Origin: Aurelia coerulea
Taxonomy: Eukaryota > Cnidaria > Scyphozoa > Semaeostomeae > Ulmaridae
NCBI GenBank assembly: GCA_039566865.1
Contig: CM076957.1
Span: 10,115,896 to 10,179,895 of the forward strand
Direction of reading: 5' to 3'
DNA: 64,000 nucleotides
Under the pieces are notes generated by a model. That model saw nothing but the letters and a program-made list of their open reading frames with translations. It searched no databases and was not told the DNA's origin. Every line of letters begins with the position of its first letter. Position 1 is the stretch's first letter. Made by a program: the position numbers and the translations under genes. Positions 1-11,039 of this stretch are shown here, piece by piece.

Positions 1-130
1 AGATTCTTAGTCGATGGTATGTGGTTTTTGAAGGCATACTGAAATGATAAGAAACTCATAACTAATCTTAATAACAGTCTTACCTCAGTTTAGAAGGAAA
101 ATAAAATATTTCAAGCCATGTAATGAGATA

Positions 131-1006
131 CAGTAGTGTCCCGCATGTAAGAAACAACTTTTTCAATTTCAGGTCTGATGCGTTTCTAATAAAATGAGAT
201 AAACTTACAAATCAGGGTAAAGTTTCTTGTTAAAAAACCATGTACTATCGATCAATTACTCAGACATTAGCTCTATGATTGCGATACAAACAATTATTTT
301 TTGAATTATATTTGTAAATTTCCACTTTCAGGAAATGCTAAAATTATTCCAGAAAGGTGCTTTTTGCGTAGTATGCATACAAAATTCTTCTTTTAATTTG
401 AATAGGTTAAAGAACAATTTTAAATTCAAAGTTAAATTCAACTGGAAAGCTGAAAAATTCCAAGGTTTCAATCCACAGTTTTTAAATAAGAAACAAACTT
501 TTCTTCAGACCTGAACAAGTTTCTTATAAAATAGGATACACGCTAGTAACACGGATGAAACTAGTACTACGATGACCAACAATTTAAGAAACTCTAGTAG
601 TACACTCAAGAATAGTTACGAAATTCAAATTCTGTATGTCTCTTTTATTCTATGTCTCTCTAACAAAGGTACCGTGATCTTTTCTAACTTTTAACTACAA
701 AAGTTGGTAATTTTTTGCCTGAATGTGCATGACTATGACTTATTCGTGATGACAATGCCAATGTAAAATGGAAGCCCTTTGTTGAGAAGAAGCCTCAAAT
801 TTGAACAATATCGCAATTTTAGGCCCAAAAAACAAGAAACAAATTAAGAAACTTTTACTACTAAAACACCGAAATTTCCATGCGAAATTAAGAAACTTTT
901 AGTACTAAGTGCTGATCCAAGTTTCTTATAAAAAAAACGTGTATTGGTTTGAAAATCAGGGTCTGTGTTTCTTAAATTTGTGTTTCTTATAAGCAGGACA
1001 CTACTG
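131..1006. mobile_element. Non-autonomous Tc1/mariner (pogo-like) TIR element
   Basis: An 876-bp element is bounded by inverted termini that begin CAGTAGTGTCC on both sides; the match continues imperfectly through TAAGAAAC. A TA dinucleotide lies on each side (129-130 and 1007-1008), the target duplication typical of Tc1/mariner and pogo elements. The interior is full of repeated TTAAGAAAC / GTTTCTTATAA words and has no transposase-length reading frame, so it must depend on another element. A truncated relative starts at 51710. The pogo-like assignment rests on the CAGTAG start and TA duplication only. Confidence 0.7.
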
Positions 1007-1008
1007 TA

Positions 1009-1939
1009 CAACATGAGTCGCCACTAAGAACGGGCCTAAATTGTGTGCATGAAACGGCGCCGATTTCTGCTTTCGAATCCTAACCTTCCGCTTCATCCTT
1101 CTCAAAAACACTTTCTCCAGGGGATAAAACTTCATTGACCTCAGTGGACGAATTGTAATTCCTATTAAAATAGGTATTTCAAAACACTTCTCCTTAGGAA
1201 CTTTCTCTAAAAACCCCTTCGAAAGAACGTTCATGACCATAAGCCAAACGGTAAACAAATCACAACAGTCAACAAAATGGACCTGCTGACACTAAAACCA
1301 CAATAACTCGAAATTTTAGAATGAACACCCCATAAACATTTGACACCATTGGAAAGTGGATCCTTTAAAGGCATTGCGCCCATATAAATAGCTGAGCGTA
1401 ACGCTATCCTGAATTTTGCTGACAAACTGCTGATGGCCCTTTGTTATCGCATAATAGTGCCAAAGTCATTTGCAGTGGAAACCAAACACTTCTTAATCCT
1501 TGCATTATCCTCAGGAATTTCTTTGGTTTGATTTCGATAACGATTGAATCACACCTTTTGTTTTATGATTGAAAAGATGTTGATATTGGTCATGAACATA
1601 TCACAATTGTTCCATTTAACTGTCAATGCTACCCAGGAGAATTACATCATCTCTCCAGAACGACAGATGTCGTCAATTGGGAAACAACACCTTGTGATGC
1701 AAATGACAATTGTCGCTTACGGGGAAATAAAACTGGGCAAAAATGATGACAAATGTCGCTTATAGGGATGAATGAGTTAAGAGGAAAATTGATTGAATGT
1801 GTGACTCTGATAACAAGGTCCTAAACGAAAAAAGAGACTAGATGGGGAGTTTTTTTCTAGCTGCTTGAAAACCTCTCACAAACAAAGCTGTCAACAATAA
1901 CAAATGCATATCGAGTTACTGTAATAACCTTTTGCTTCC
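1009..1939. other. Downstream flank of the Staufen-like gene, no gene seen
   Basis: Between the pogo-like element and the stop codon of the minus-strand Staufen-like exon I see no convincing coding region on either strand. This interval should hold the 3' UTR of that gene. I could not fix a polyadenylation site. Confidence 0.4.
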
Positions 1940-2119
1940 TCAGTCATCTTTTTCAGTCTTGACAGCTACTTTAGAAAATCCAGTATGTGCTAAGCAGGCC
2001 AAGGCTTTTGCAGCAGCATCCTCACGCGAGGCCTCAACCTTTTCCCCCATTCCTTGGAAGACAGCAGGAGGTACAGTGAACAGAGCTACATGGCTTGTAA
2101 ATGGCTCGGAATCGGTTCT
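1940..2119 (-). CDS. STAU: Staufen-like dsRNA-binding protein, terminal coding exon (dsRBD5 C-half)
   Basis: This minus-strand exon starts after a TTTTAG acceptor (2121-2120) and runs 60 codons to TGA (1942-1940). It reads RTDSEPFTSHVALF, then VPPAVFQGMGEKVEASRED and AAAKALACLA. It continues in phase 0 from the exon ending at 2640. Joined at the junction FNDYGK/RTDSEP, it gives the alpha-beta-beta-beta-alpha layout of a dsRNA-binding domain. The order of motifs (DY-K, then F-S-V-L, then PP, then G-G-E-S, then AA-AL-L) matches the last domain of animal Staufen, known to bind Miranda in flies and to support dimerisation or decay-factor binding in vertebrates. About 20 residues follow the domain. 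Staufen proteins bind dsRNA to localise, translate or degrade mRNA. The family call is from residue pattern, not a search. Confidence 0.72.
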   Translation of the reverse strand, partial: RTDSEPFTSHVALFTVPPAVFQGMGEKVEASREDAAAKALACLAHTGFSKVAVKTEKDD

Positions 2120-2639
2120 CTAAAACAACAATATATTCAATGAAAATTTCATGACAACAACTAACCTGGAAAATTCCTCAACAACATGTTATTTAATGAT
2201 ACCCATGACTAAATAGCAACTCTTCAAGCAACAACCTTCAAATATAAAGCTTTCATACCGGGTGCGCAAAATAAGTTAAGGTGTGTGAAATTTTGTAGCA
2301 CTAAGACGACTGGATGGTGTATGGATTGCTAGGATCCAAATTGTGCTTGATAGCCAGACACTAAAGTGTTTTTGTGATATTGCTGCTATCCTTGGGCAAT
2401 GCTGATACTTAAATTCGATTTACGAAAAAATCATTGTTGCAATTGTATGAAAAGGCCCTAGTACTGAAGAATGCGCAAGGCTATTTCATCTCCCACAAGA
2501 AGCATAGTAGATGCCTTTCTAAACAATAACTAAAAATTTCAATTCTCTCCTATGTGCCGACTATATCCTCCCTGTGGCAAGAATGCAGTCTCAAGTTCTA
2601 CTTTCAACTCTTGGGGAATAAAAAATGATATTCACCAAC
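2120..2639 (-). other. Intron of the Staufen-like gene
   Basis: The interval is bounded on the minus strand by a GT donor (2639-2638, context GGAAAG/GTTGGT) and an AG acceptor (2121-2120, context TTTTAG/AGAACC). It joins two exons in phase 0 and restores one continuous dsRBD. No other gene is seen inside. Confidence 0.65.
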
Positions 2640-2867
2640 CTTTCCATAATCATTGAATAAAAGCTTCAACCCTTCACGTTCTGCAAGAAATTGCAGTTTC
2701 TCGACATCTGTCATGTGAGCCATTTCACCACCCTGTAAATTGATACGGGTCTTTACTGGGCCACCAGGTGCCCTGTTCAGCATTTGTATGGCAGGTTTCT
2801 CTTCAAGCATCAGACTGCCAGGGTTGGAAGTGCTCTTTGGCATTCCGATGGCTGCACTCATATATGC
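2640..2867 (-). CDS. STAU: Staufen-like dsRNA-binding protein, penultimate coding exon (dsRBD5 N-half)
   Basis: The 228-nt exon (76 codons, phase 0 at both ends) has an acceptor ATCATAG at 2869-2868 and a donor AAG/GT at 2640. It encodes a low-complexity segment containing KPAIQMLNRAPGGPVKTRI and then the first helix and strand of a dsRBD, TDVEKLQFLAEREGLKLLF, ending NDYGK. The last part aligns by eye with the start of Staufen dsRBD5 (pattern LQ-L----G--L-F-DY-K). Together with the exon at 2119-1940 it completes the domain. The upstream exon is not adjacent; the nearest candidate is the linker-like block at 11372-11040. Confidence 0.7.
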
Positions 2868-3449
2868 CTATGATAAAGACAGTCAGTGATATGGAGAAAC
2901 CAGGCAAAACAGAGCTGAAATTGTCAAGCATGGAGTTAACGTTACTTCATCCCTTCAGTGACCACTCTCAGTGTTTTCTCTCTTGATTATTACATACACG
3001 ACACAACACGTATAAACAATACATCACTCGATTCGTCATTAAATGGGGAGTATTTATGAGTCAAAAAGAATACAATATCCAAGAACTGTGCACTATACAT
3101 CAAAAAACGCAAAAATTGGATCTTCCCCTTTCTACAACCTCCCTGTACCCCCATATATGTTTCACATAAACTTCAATGAGATTTTTGCATTCTCAACACA
3201 TCATCTAGCAAAGAGTGTCGCAGATTTACTTTATGTGTCTTTGCTGCAGAATAATTAATGAAAAGATTTTACCCTTCGCCCGCAGTCCTCATTTTTATAT
3301 TCATTCACATGTTCAATTTGAGCTACAACATTTTTCTCAAAAATGAGACACAGTTTCATCTCCCTATGCTTTTTCTGTCTGTCTACCAAATCTCAGCCAA
3401 TTAAGTTAGGCCGTTGGGAACAGGGAGGCGTATAAATATTTACTATGCG
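2868..3449. other. Probable Staufen-like intron sequence, no gene seen
   Basis: This is AT-rich sequence upstream of the penultimate exon on the minus strand. Short plus-strand frames here have no recognisable domain. Confidence 0.4.
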
Positions 3450-3585
3450 CATACTAACCGGTTTTGTGTTGTACAGGAAAATATAAAGCCCGAGGTCTTA
3501 AAAGTACAGACCGAGCTTGCGAGGTCTGTGCAATAAGACCGAGGGCTTTATATTTTCCTGTACAACTACAAAACCGGTTAGTATG
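3450..3585. repeat. Fold-back MITE, near-complete palindrome
   Basis: Two arms of about 50 bp face each other. The outer ends are CATACTAACCGG / CCGGTTAGTATG; the inner parts share GTTGTACAGGAAAATATAAA and a GAGGTCTTA-type end. The short centre is itself an inverted repeat (ACAGACC/GGTCTGT). Nearly all of the 136 bp can fold into one hairpin. No clear target duplication is seen, so the superfamily is not assigned. Confidence 0.6.
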
Positions 3586-4033
3586 AGTTTTATTAACTGA
3601 TAGCTTCTAATTTTGACTTATACCATTTAGTCAAACTCATTTTGTTACTGTTATGTCGTTTGAGTTCATTGTAAATCTCACAGGCCTAAATTAGTTGCTG
3701 TGGTGACAAAAACACGTCCTTGTATCGTATTATACAAGGCTACGGGAAAACCGCGGGAAATGTGCGATTAGCCAATGGGATTGGCGGGATTCTTGTATTG
3801 CCTCGTTTTTGAAACGTCAGTCAGGTAATAATGTTGCGTAAAATCTGATTTTGAGCAAAGGGCTGAAATAGCTTCTTAGCATAAAACCCACTGTTGTCAA
3901 TGTTGGACTTTTATCTGACCACTAAGTGAAACGAAGTAATCCTTTATATATTTACCGCAAAACCTATTCAACAGAACATCAAGGGCACTTGAAACCTTTG
4001 GTCACCAAATTTTCCTCCTTGTGTAAACAGTAG

Positions 4034-5486
4034 TTTACTCCGTAAACGGCAGATTAACTCCCCTATCGCCCTGAGACCATTTCGGAACCCCCTTTGCACC
4101 GAACCTGAAGATAGGACTAAGAAAAGAGACACAGTTTGGCAGCTTTTGGGGTCGCATCTGGCATTCGATATGTAAACAATTAAGAAACTTTAAGATCCCC
4201 TAGGTCAGCATAGGAGGTACATTTTGTCCTGCCATGCCATGAAGTACCTGAGGTATCAGTTGCCCCAGCTGATTGTGTTATTTTTCTTTTTCTTTTTCCT
4301 TGAATTTTTTCTTTGCATCTTTCTTGGTCCCCCGTAGCGGGTACTTGTGAGGCCAGCTGCAGGGATTTTTCCTGCCCTCAGGTCCTCTGTCCCAACAGCG
4401 AGGGTACCAGACATGCCTCTTTCGTAAACATAAGCTTTAAAGATGGCGACTCATAATGAGCCACAAGAACTACACTACAAATAATATAGACTTAGGCCTA
4501 AACTAGATGATAAGGTTATATATCGGGCCTAAGGACTGACAAATTGTAAATTTTCGCCACCATATTTGGTGGCCTAACCGACGACCAGAGACTATTGGAC
4601 ACTATTGCTAGGTCTTTTGGCCAGAACGACCCGAGAGAAGGGACTACGTGAATTATTGGGTGTACTAGAAACCTAATATGTAAGGGAGGGTGGGAGGAAG
4701 AAACTTTGAGGACTGATTTGCACCATGTTCGAGAACAACTGGCGGGATAGCGGAATCAGTTTGACGTATGAGTGAGATTCCTTTATCAAGCCAGGGGACT
4801 GGGATCTACCCTGAGATTCGGGCTTGGGGCGTTAATCTTACATTTACTCCGTAAACGGCAGATTAACTCCCCTATCGCCCTGAGACCATTTCGGAACCCC
4901 CTTTGCACCGAACCTGAAGATAGGACTAAGAAAAGAGACACAGTTTGGCAGCTTTTGGGGTCGCATCTGGCATTCGATATGTAAACAATTAAGAAACTTT
5001 AAGATCCCCTAGGTCAGCATAGGAGGTACATTTTGTCCTGCCATGAAGTACCTGAGGTATCAGTTGCCCCAGCTGATTGTGTTATTTTTCTTTTTCTTTT
5101 TCCTTTGAATTTTTTCTTTGCATCTTTCTTGGTCCCCCGTAGCGGGCACAGGGAGCCCACGTAAAAAGTAGTAAGAAAGCAAACGAAATGCGGCTTCTGC
5201 GAGTGAGATACGGCAAAAGCAGCATCTGTGGAGGAGCAATGTGTGCGTACTTGTGAGGCCAGCTGCAGGGATTTTTCCTGCCCTCAGGTCCTCTGTCCCA
5301 ACAGCGAGGGTACCAGACATGCCTCTTTCGTAAACATAAGCTTTAAAGATGGCGACTCATAATGAGCCACAAGAACTACACTACAAATAATATAGACTTA
5401 GGCCTAAACTAGATGATAAGGTTATATATCGGGCCTAAGGACTGATAAAGTGTAAATTTTCGCCACCATATTTGGTGGCCTAACCG
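4034..5486. repeat. Local duplication, two near-identical copies 809 bp apart
   Basis: Copy 1 is 4034-4580 and copy 2 is 4843-5486. They share the start TTTACTCCGTAAACGG and the end TTGGTGGCCTAACCG. Copy 2 carries about 100 bp that copy 1 lacks (around 5152-5252), and copy 1 has five extra bases from a repeated CCATG near 5040/4230. Differences are otherwise few, so the duplication looks recent. The segment between the copies contains a dispersed repeat also found at 11596-11744. Confidence 0.85.
4698..4845 (+). repeat. Dispersed ~148-bp repeat, copy 1
   Basis: This stretch, from AAGAAACTTTGAGGACTG to GGGGCGTTAATCTTACATTT, is almost identical to 11596-11744 in the same orientation. It sits between the two copies of the 4034-5486 duplication, so it may mark part of a longer repeat. 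Confidence 0.8.
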
Positions 5487-6496
5487 CCAAAATACGCCAA
5501 GATACGCCCCAAAGCTCAACAGAACCTGGTGCTGGTGGGGGGGGGGGGTGGGGGTCTAATGTAGGTCGAGCTCAAGTTATTGTTATAAAAACAAAACAAG
5601 TTAAGTTATAAAACCAAAACAAACATCCTGGACGCGACTTGGTCAGCTCTAAAGTTTCCAAGTCTCGTTTGAAACTTCTATTAGATCCTAACTGGCCACA
5701 GGTTTCAGTTTGAAGAATGTGGTGAAGAAATTGTCTTATTTTATCTTTGCAATCAGCTATGACTTGATTTTGAATCCGTGATTGTCAGGAATGGAGAGTG
5801 ATCTTCGCAGGACGGCCATGATTTCTGATGATTTTCAAGATTGGGCTGACCAAATGTCCAAGCTGAGGTTACCGCTGAGAGGGGGTAAAAGATTGTTCTT
5901 CGCACAAACCGAACCGACGAATGTGCGACGAAACGCGTTTTGGTTATTACACGTTGCTCTTTACTGTAGCTACAAGTTGTTATTTTTGTTTTTCTTCAGG
6001 GTTGTTGAGTAAATCGTTTTCTCTTGCAGAATGTAACAGTTTTTCACTAGTTAGGAGTTCATTTTGGTTGTTGCTCCTTGAGTTGCATTTATCGTTTCAC
6101 AGGTTACGTGTGTTTGTTGCGGTTATAGGTTTGAACGTTTGCCCTATAATTTATTTAAATTCATTTTTCCACAAGCAACACGGACTCAGACAAGGAAATT
6201 TCCTTCCAGTGGATCGATTTCAGTTCGTTCACATACAGGTGCACACACCCATTGATTGTTGTTGTGGGAAACCAAGCCGACATCCCTTGAAACAGCAGTG
6301 ACAATGAGCAGTTGGTGGGATAGTTAAAGGCTCAACGATCTGATAACGTTCCTTCCAGGTATGAAAGTATTCTGCCTACCGAGAATGTCTTTGCTCGCTT
6401 CAGAGATTAACGAAACTCTGTGGTTTAATCGCAATTCTTTGACTGTCCTGTTTCAATCTTGGGAGGAACTTATGAATTCAACGCTTCAGACCCTAT
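5487..6496. other. No confident gene; G-rich run and hydrophobic frames
   Basis: The interval holds a G-rich run near 5536-5553 and a plus-strand frame (5921-6301) with hydrophobic stretches but no recognised domain or partner exon. I do not call a gene. Confidence 0.35.
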
Positions 6497-6960
6497 AATA
6501 ATAATAATAATAATAATTCATTAATTTACAGTTGGTGAAATGTCTAGTTAATACAAACTAATAAAAACCAACTATCTAATTACAAACCCTATTTACAAAT
6601 GTTGCATCGGCATTGTTCTCCCTTCCAATTTTTGATCATTGTTTTAAACTGTTTTGTATTTTGTGCGGATTTTATGTTGTCTGACAAAGTGTTCCAAAGT
6701 ATACTACCTCTGAACGATAGGGAACTTTGTCCATATGACGATGTCTTAACTTTTGGCACCTGGAGTAGATTCTTTATTCTTAGGTCATATGTGATTTCTT
6801 TCGTTGCGAAAAACTCTGACAAAATAGAAGGACTAATGAAATTGGTGCATTCGTATATTTCGACCATTAGCTTTTGCAGATTGCTACAATGGATCGTTAT
6901 CTCTTCCGACCTTGCCAGTAGTTCTTCAAAGGTAGATAGACCCAGACCAGTTCAGTAGGA
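6497..6960 (-). pseudogene. Non-LTR retrotransposon RT C-terminal fragment with (ATT)n tail
   Basis: On the minus strand, a 92-codon frame (6867-6589) encodes the C-terminal tail common to jockey/CR1-like polymerases: KVKTSSYGQSSLSFRGSILW, then NTLSDNIKSAQNTKQFK and the cysteine ending CRCNICK. The element's 3' end is marked by an (ATT)n microsatellite at 6497-6520, a usual tail for these families. Everything upstream, including the RT catalytic motifs and endonuclease, is missing, so this is a 5'-truncated dead copy. It belongs with the fragments at 24240-24620 and 40017-40772, which share the same C-terminal design. Confidence 0.75.
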
Positions 6961-6994
6961 GGGAAGCGAGGTCAGTTTTCTGCTGCTTTCAAAA

Positions 6995-7025
<31 letters not shown>

Positions 7026-8221
7026 CGAGGAATAAGATATGGTGGGTGTTATTCAGCCTACGGTTTGTAAGGAGCTAGTGTAATGCAACAACGCAGGGTG
7101 ATCTTTCAAGGATATCTTATTTGCATTACAAAACGAGGCTGGAGGGGAGACGGGGCGTAGACCCATGGTACAGACCATGCAGTTGTGTTTCATAACCATA
7201 CGGGTGTATGTATCCGGATGACTGTGTAAAACGCTCAATAAGAACCTCACGGAAGGCGCAGAAGAACAACGGCGAGTCCCTGACCAACAACACAATTAAA
7301 TAACAAAATTAAATGGTAATAAAATCGAAACATTTAGGTAATAAATAAGAATATCGAATGATAATATGATAATTATAACTAAATGAATAATAAATAAATG
7401 TATTCAACTATTTTGTATTTGCTGGAGAGGTATGAAACCATATTATGTGTCGCCGGATGTACTCTTACGTAAATCATAGTCATGGTATAATTTAGCCGTG
7501 AGTGAAGCTAGACGCAAAAGAAAACCGAAAATTCAAGGTTTTGAAATACACGGAAACTGCAGAGAGAGAGCGCATCTAAACCCTTTGGTGAAGACAGTTC
7601 GGTCACCATGGGAGTAAATTTAATGTGTTTTCTAATAATGTGGCACCACTCCGCATGGAGGAAGACGGACAATTATCTGCAATATTTGAAAAGATTCCGG
7701 GCTTCAATGACCCTCATAAAAACACAGATAAACACGAATCTGGTGATTGATAAAGAACAGGCGACTAAATATTGACGCAATAATGGGGTAGGCGTTTTTT
7801 ACCTGAAAAATAAGGGGGGGGGGGTTACTGGCAATAGAGAGGGGGGGGCTTGCTGGTGAATTAGTTGCCTTGAAAAAAAATGGTGCCCTGGGAGGGATGG
7901 TGTTCCCGTCTTGTAGCTTTGATTTACGCTGTATGCCACAAAGTGATCAGACATGACATTTGAGTTGCAGGCCTACTCGTGAGGCCTAAGCTATTGGGAC
8001 CCTCACAGTGCTGACACAGTATGTCACGCCTGAAATTTGTTGATGTGGCTTAGCCAAGCAAGGGTATTCCAGGTGTGCAAAAAATCGAGGAGCCAAGAAG
8101 GGGGGGGGGCCGAGAAAGGGTTAAAGAATGCACCATACAAGAACTCGTATCTATGTTTCCTTGCTCGCCATGTAAAAAATGTTCAGGCTTTTATACATTG
8201 GTTTTTTTTGGCTGATGAATA
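6961..8221. other. No gene seen; simple repeats
   Basis: The region contains a (TA)n-T tract near 6996-7025, G runs near 7805-7850 and 8099-8110, and short unrelated frames. Nothing here supports a gene. Confidence 0.4.
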
Positions 8222-9081
8222 CAGAGCACAGTGATCCAGACTGTCAAAATTATGGAATAAATGCCAAAACACAAAATGTTGCAAATGCAAGAACTTTCAC
8301 ACCTACCATAGAGAGGACACTTTGAGCTATTCAGAACAAAAATCCGTATCGAAATCGGACTAACGACTGCAGAGAAATTGCACTTTGAAGTTGACAAAAA
8401 TTGCCAGGCCATGTTTTTGTTTACATTTCCGGTGTATCACTTTTTAAATGGGCCTAAACCAACAATTTCAAATTTTCATTTCTCCAGTTGTATTCGTCCG
8501 ATTTCAATAAACTTTTTTTTTAATTGACCCTCAATGTCTGCGCAATTATACAACGTATCAGTTCTATGAATTTACATCAATTTATTTGTTTATTTGGCAT
8601 ATATTTATCGAGGGGTATTTTTAGCAGTAGAACTACACGAGACCCCTAAATTTCTTCTTTCCTGGTGCAAACAAAAAAAGTGAGGAAAAAAGAGTCTTAA
8701 AAACTCATTTCGCACTAAACTTCAGGTATCGATGAAGGTTTCTGCCAAAGGGTTCGTTCAGGTTCGTACAGGTAAAAATTTTATAGCTGATATAAAAAAT
8801 CGAGTCATTTAGGCCCATGCATGCTATTTTCTGTCATTTTCCGTGATTAGAATGTATGTTTTGTTTCTGGGTGGTTCCATTGCATAATTTTCGTTTTACT
8901 TGCACAGCTGTAACAGCGAGGGTCTAAATTCTAAATAAAAAGAAGAATTATGTCATTACCTAACAAGCATATTAGCATTTACGTGGATCAAACGTAGTCT
9001 AGCCAACAAGCATTTTATGTCTACGACTTGGGGACACAAGGACCAAGTCCGAACTCCACCGTTCGATCTATCAACTATAGT

Positions 9082-9267
9082 TCATTTTTTCATGTTTGGA
9101 AAAAGAGTTTCTTCATGGTTTGATACAAAGAAAGTCTCATTCTCACATGCCTGAATTTGTTGCTTCAATTGATCGTGTCTAGCATGGGCAATATCTGGTG
9201 CAAATTTGATGAGCATCCAGACAAAGGGCCATGATTTACTGACACAGAACTTTTTCGCAGTCTGCAA
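9082..9267 (-). other. Conserved internal frame of the CACAGTG transposon
   Basis: A 61-codon minus-strand frame (QTAKKFCVSKSWPFVW near its start, ENETFFVSNHEETLF near its end) lies in the non-repeated centre of copy I. The same DNA is in copy II on the plus strand (about 45950-46160), where it is broken. I do not recognise it. It may be an exon remnant of a lost transposase or captured host DNA. Confidence 0.3.
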
Positions 9268-9916
9268 CCAAACGTTCCTCTAAATTTTCAGATGTACTTG
9301 TTCCACAAAAACTCTAATTGGATTATAAACCAAGAGGTTTTCTTTGAAGTGACAGTTTCAGTCTTCTAAATTGCAGATAACTTTTAGAATATAGTTTCAG
9401 TCTGTGCGATTCTGTGATCAGTTTCAACCTTAACCAAAAATAAATGTAAAGTTCCTTTGGATTTTTTACATTCAGCATTAGGTATTGAATAAAGAAATTT
9501 AAAGTGATAAATACACAGCCTATGGATTAACTATAAGTTCATAAAATTAATAATAACTATATAGTTTTTATCATTCCCCACGACATGTAATGAACCAAAA
9601 AGCTCAGGCTCGTGAGACCTTTTATTTGAAGTCCAAGATGAAATTAGTTTTTCAAGACTTAAACAACAGAAGCGTACTTTATAGACTAAAAGCCCAGGCG
9701 AGGGGGTTCTCAAATTTCTGGTCATTTAGGCATTTAGGGGAGTTTTGTCAGAAATTCTAGAAACGGGGTATACTTTCATAATCTTGTCGTGAATTTTCTG
9801 GTACTGGGGCTTATTATTTACGAAAAATTCTGACACTGTTTTGTTTCCCGTGACTTTAATGTTAGGTAATTTAAAGTCCTGCGAATGCTTTGTTTACATG
9901 AAACAAAAATATTGCA

Positions 9917-10150
9917 GTGGTTTTGCAGCGAAAAATTTTTTGTGAAAACGTAACTCGTATTCAAAGATTAGGTATGAAAATCTTCCCTAAATTCTGGGAT
10001 TGGGTCATGACAGAAATCCTTTTGCCGCACACCACACCTTCCTGTAACCTATTAGTGCAGTTTCCACGATCAAAAGATGGACCTCAAGCCCAAGCTTTGT
10101 ATCTTAACAGTCATAGACATCAGATGCTTGTTGCCGTGATTTTAGTGTAA
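9917..10150 (+). other. Conserved internal frame of the CACAGTG transposon, second block
   Basis: The 77-codon frame contains VTRIQRLGMKIFPKFWDWV and ends NSHRHQMLVAVILV. Copy II has the same frame on its minus strand (45336-45082) with only a few substitutions. Preservation in both copies is expected for recently related elements and does not prove that the frame is translated. No known domain is recognised. Confidence 0.35.
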
Positions 10151-11039
10151 ACCATGTTAAACCTGTGTACGATTCAAGTCATTTAAATGTTAATGTGATT
10201 GTTAGGTAATGAAATAATGCCTCTTTTTATTTAGAATTTAAACCCTCGCTATTAAAGCTGTGCAATTTAAACGAGAACTATGCATTGGAACCACCCAGAA
10301 AAAATATACATCCTATCATTGAAAATCACAGAAAATAGCACACATAGGCCTAAATGACTCGATTTTTTTATATCAGCTATAAAATTTTTACCTGTACGAA
10401 CCTGAACGAACCCTTTGGCAGAAACCTTCATCGATACCTGAAGTTTAGTGCGAAATGAGTTTTTAAGACTCTTTTTTCCTCACTTTTTTTGTTTGCACCA
10501 GGAAAGAAGAAATTTAGGGGTCTCGCGTAGTTCTACTGCTAAAAATACCCCTCGATAAATATATGCCAAATAAACAAATAAATTGATGTAAATTCATAGA
10601 ACTGATACGTTGTATAATTGCGCAGACATTGAGGATCAATTAAAAAAAAAGTTTATTGAAATCGGACGAATACAACTGGAGAAATGAAAATTTGAAATTG
10701 TTGGTTTAGGCCCATTTGAAAAGTGCTACACCGGAAATGTAAACAAAAACATGGCCTGGCAATTTTTGTCAACTTCAAAGTGCAATTTCTCTGCAGTCGT
10801 TAGTCCGATTTCTATACGGATTTTTGTTCTGAATAGCTCAAAGTGTCCTCTCTATGGTAGATTTGAAAATTTTTGTATTTGCAACTATTTGTGTTTTGGC
10901 ATTTATTCCATGCTCTGGATCACTGTGCAGAGAGGTGATCAATTCGATATAAATCTTTTAGGAGTAACGTCGGGAAAGTGCTATAATGAGCAACGAGGCA
11001 ATGGGCAACGAGGCCACTGAAATAAAGAAGGAATGTTAC

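Larger units (their letters stand above)
8227..10927. mobile_element. Transib/RAG-like non-autonomous transposon, copy I (CACAGTG ends, 5-bp TSD)
   Basis: This 2,701-bp element begins CACAGTGATCCAGA (8227) and ends with its reverse complement (10927). It is flanked by a perfect 5-bp direct repeat CAGAG (8222-8226 and 10928-10932). The terminal inverted repeats extend roughly 800 bp inward (to about 9030 and 10110). The left end carries nine more bases than the right between the heptamer and the shared GGAATAAATGCC block. A second copy in opposite orientation lies at 44303-47009 with its own 5-bp duplication. CACAGTG is the V(D)J recombination-signal heptamer and resembles Transib ends; 5-bp duplications are typical of Transib/RAG transposition. 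No transposase is visible, so the copy is non-autonomous. The superfamily is inferred from ends only. Confidence 0.72.

Noticed and set aside
5060..5320. dsRBD helix (GTKKDAKK) on the minus strand of the local duplication
   Set aside because: Only eight residues match, no surrounding dsRBD pattern, and it runs into a Lys/Glu low-complexity tract.
8227..10927. hAT or CACTA assignment for the CACAGTG elements
   Set aside because: hAT makes 8-bp and CACTA 2-3-bp target duplications; both copies show exactly 5 bp.
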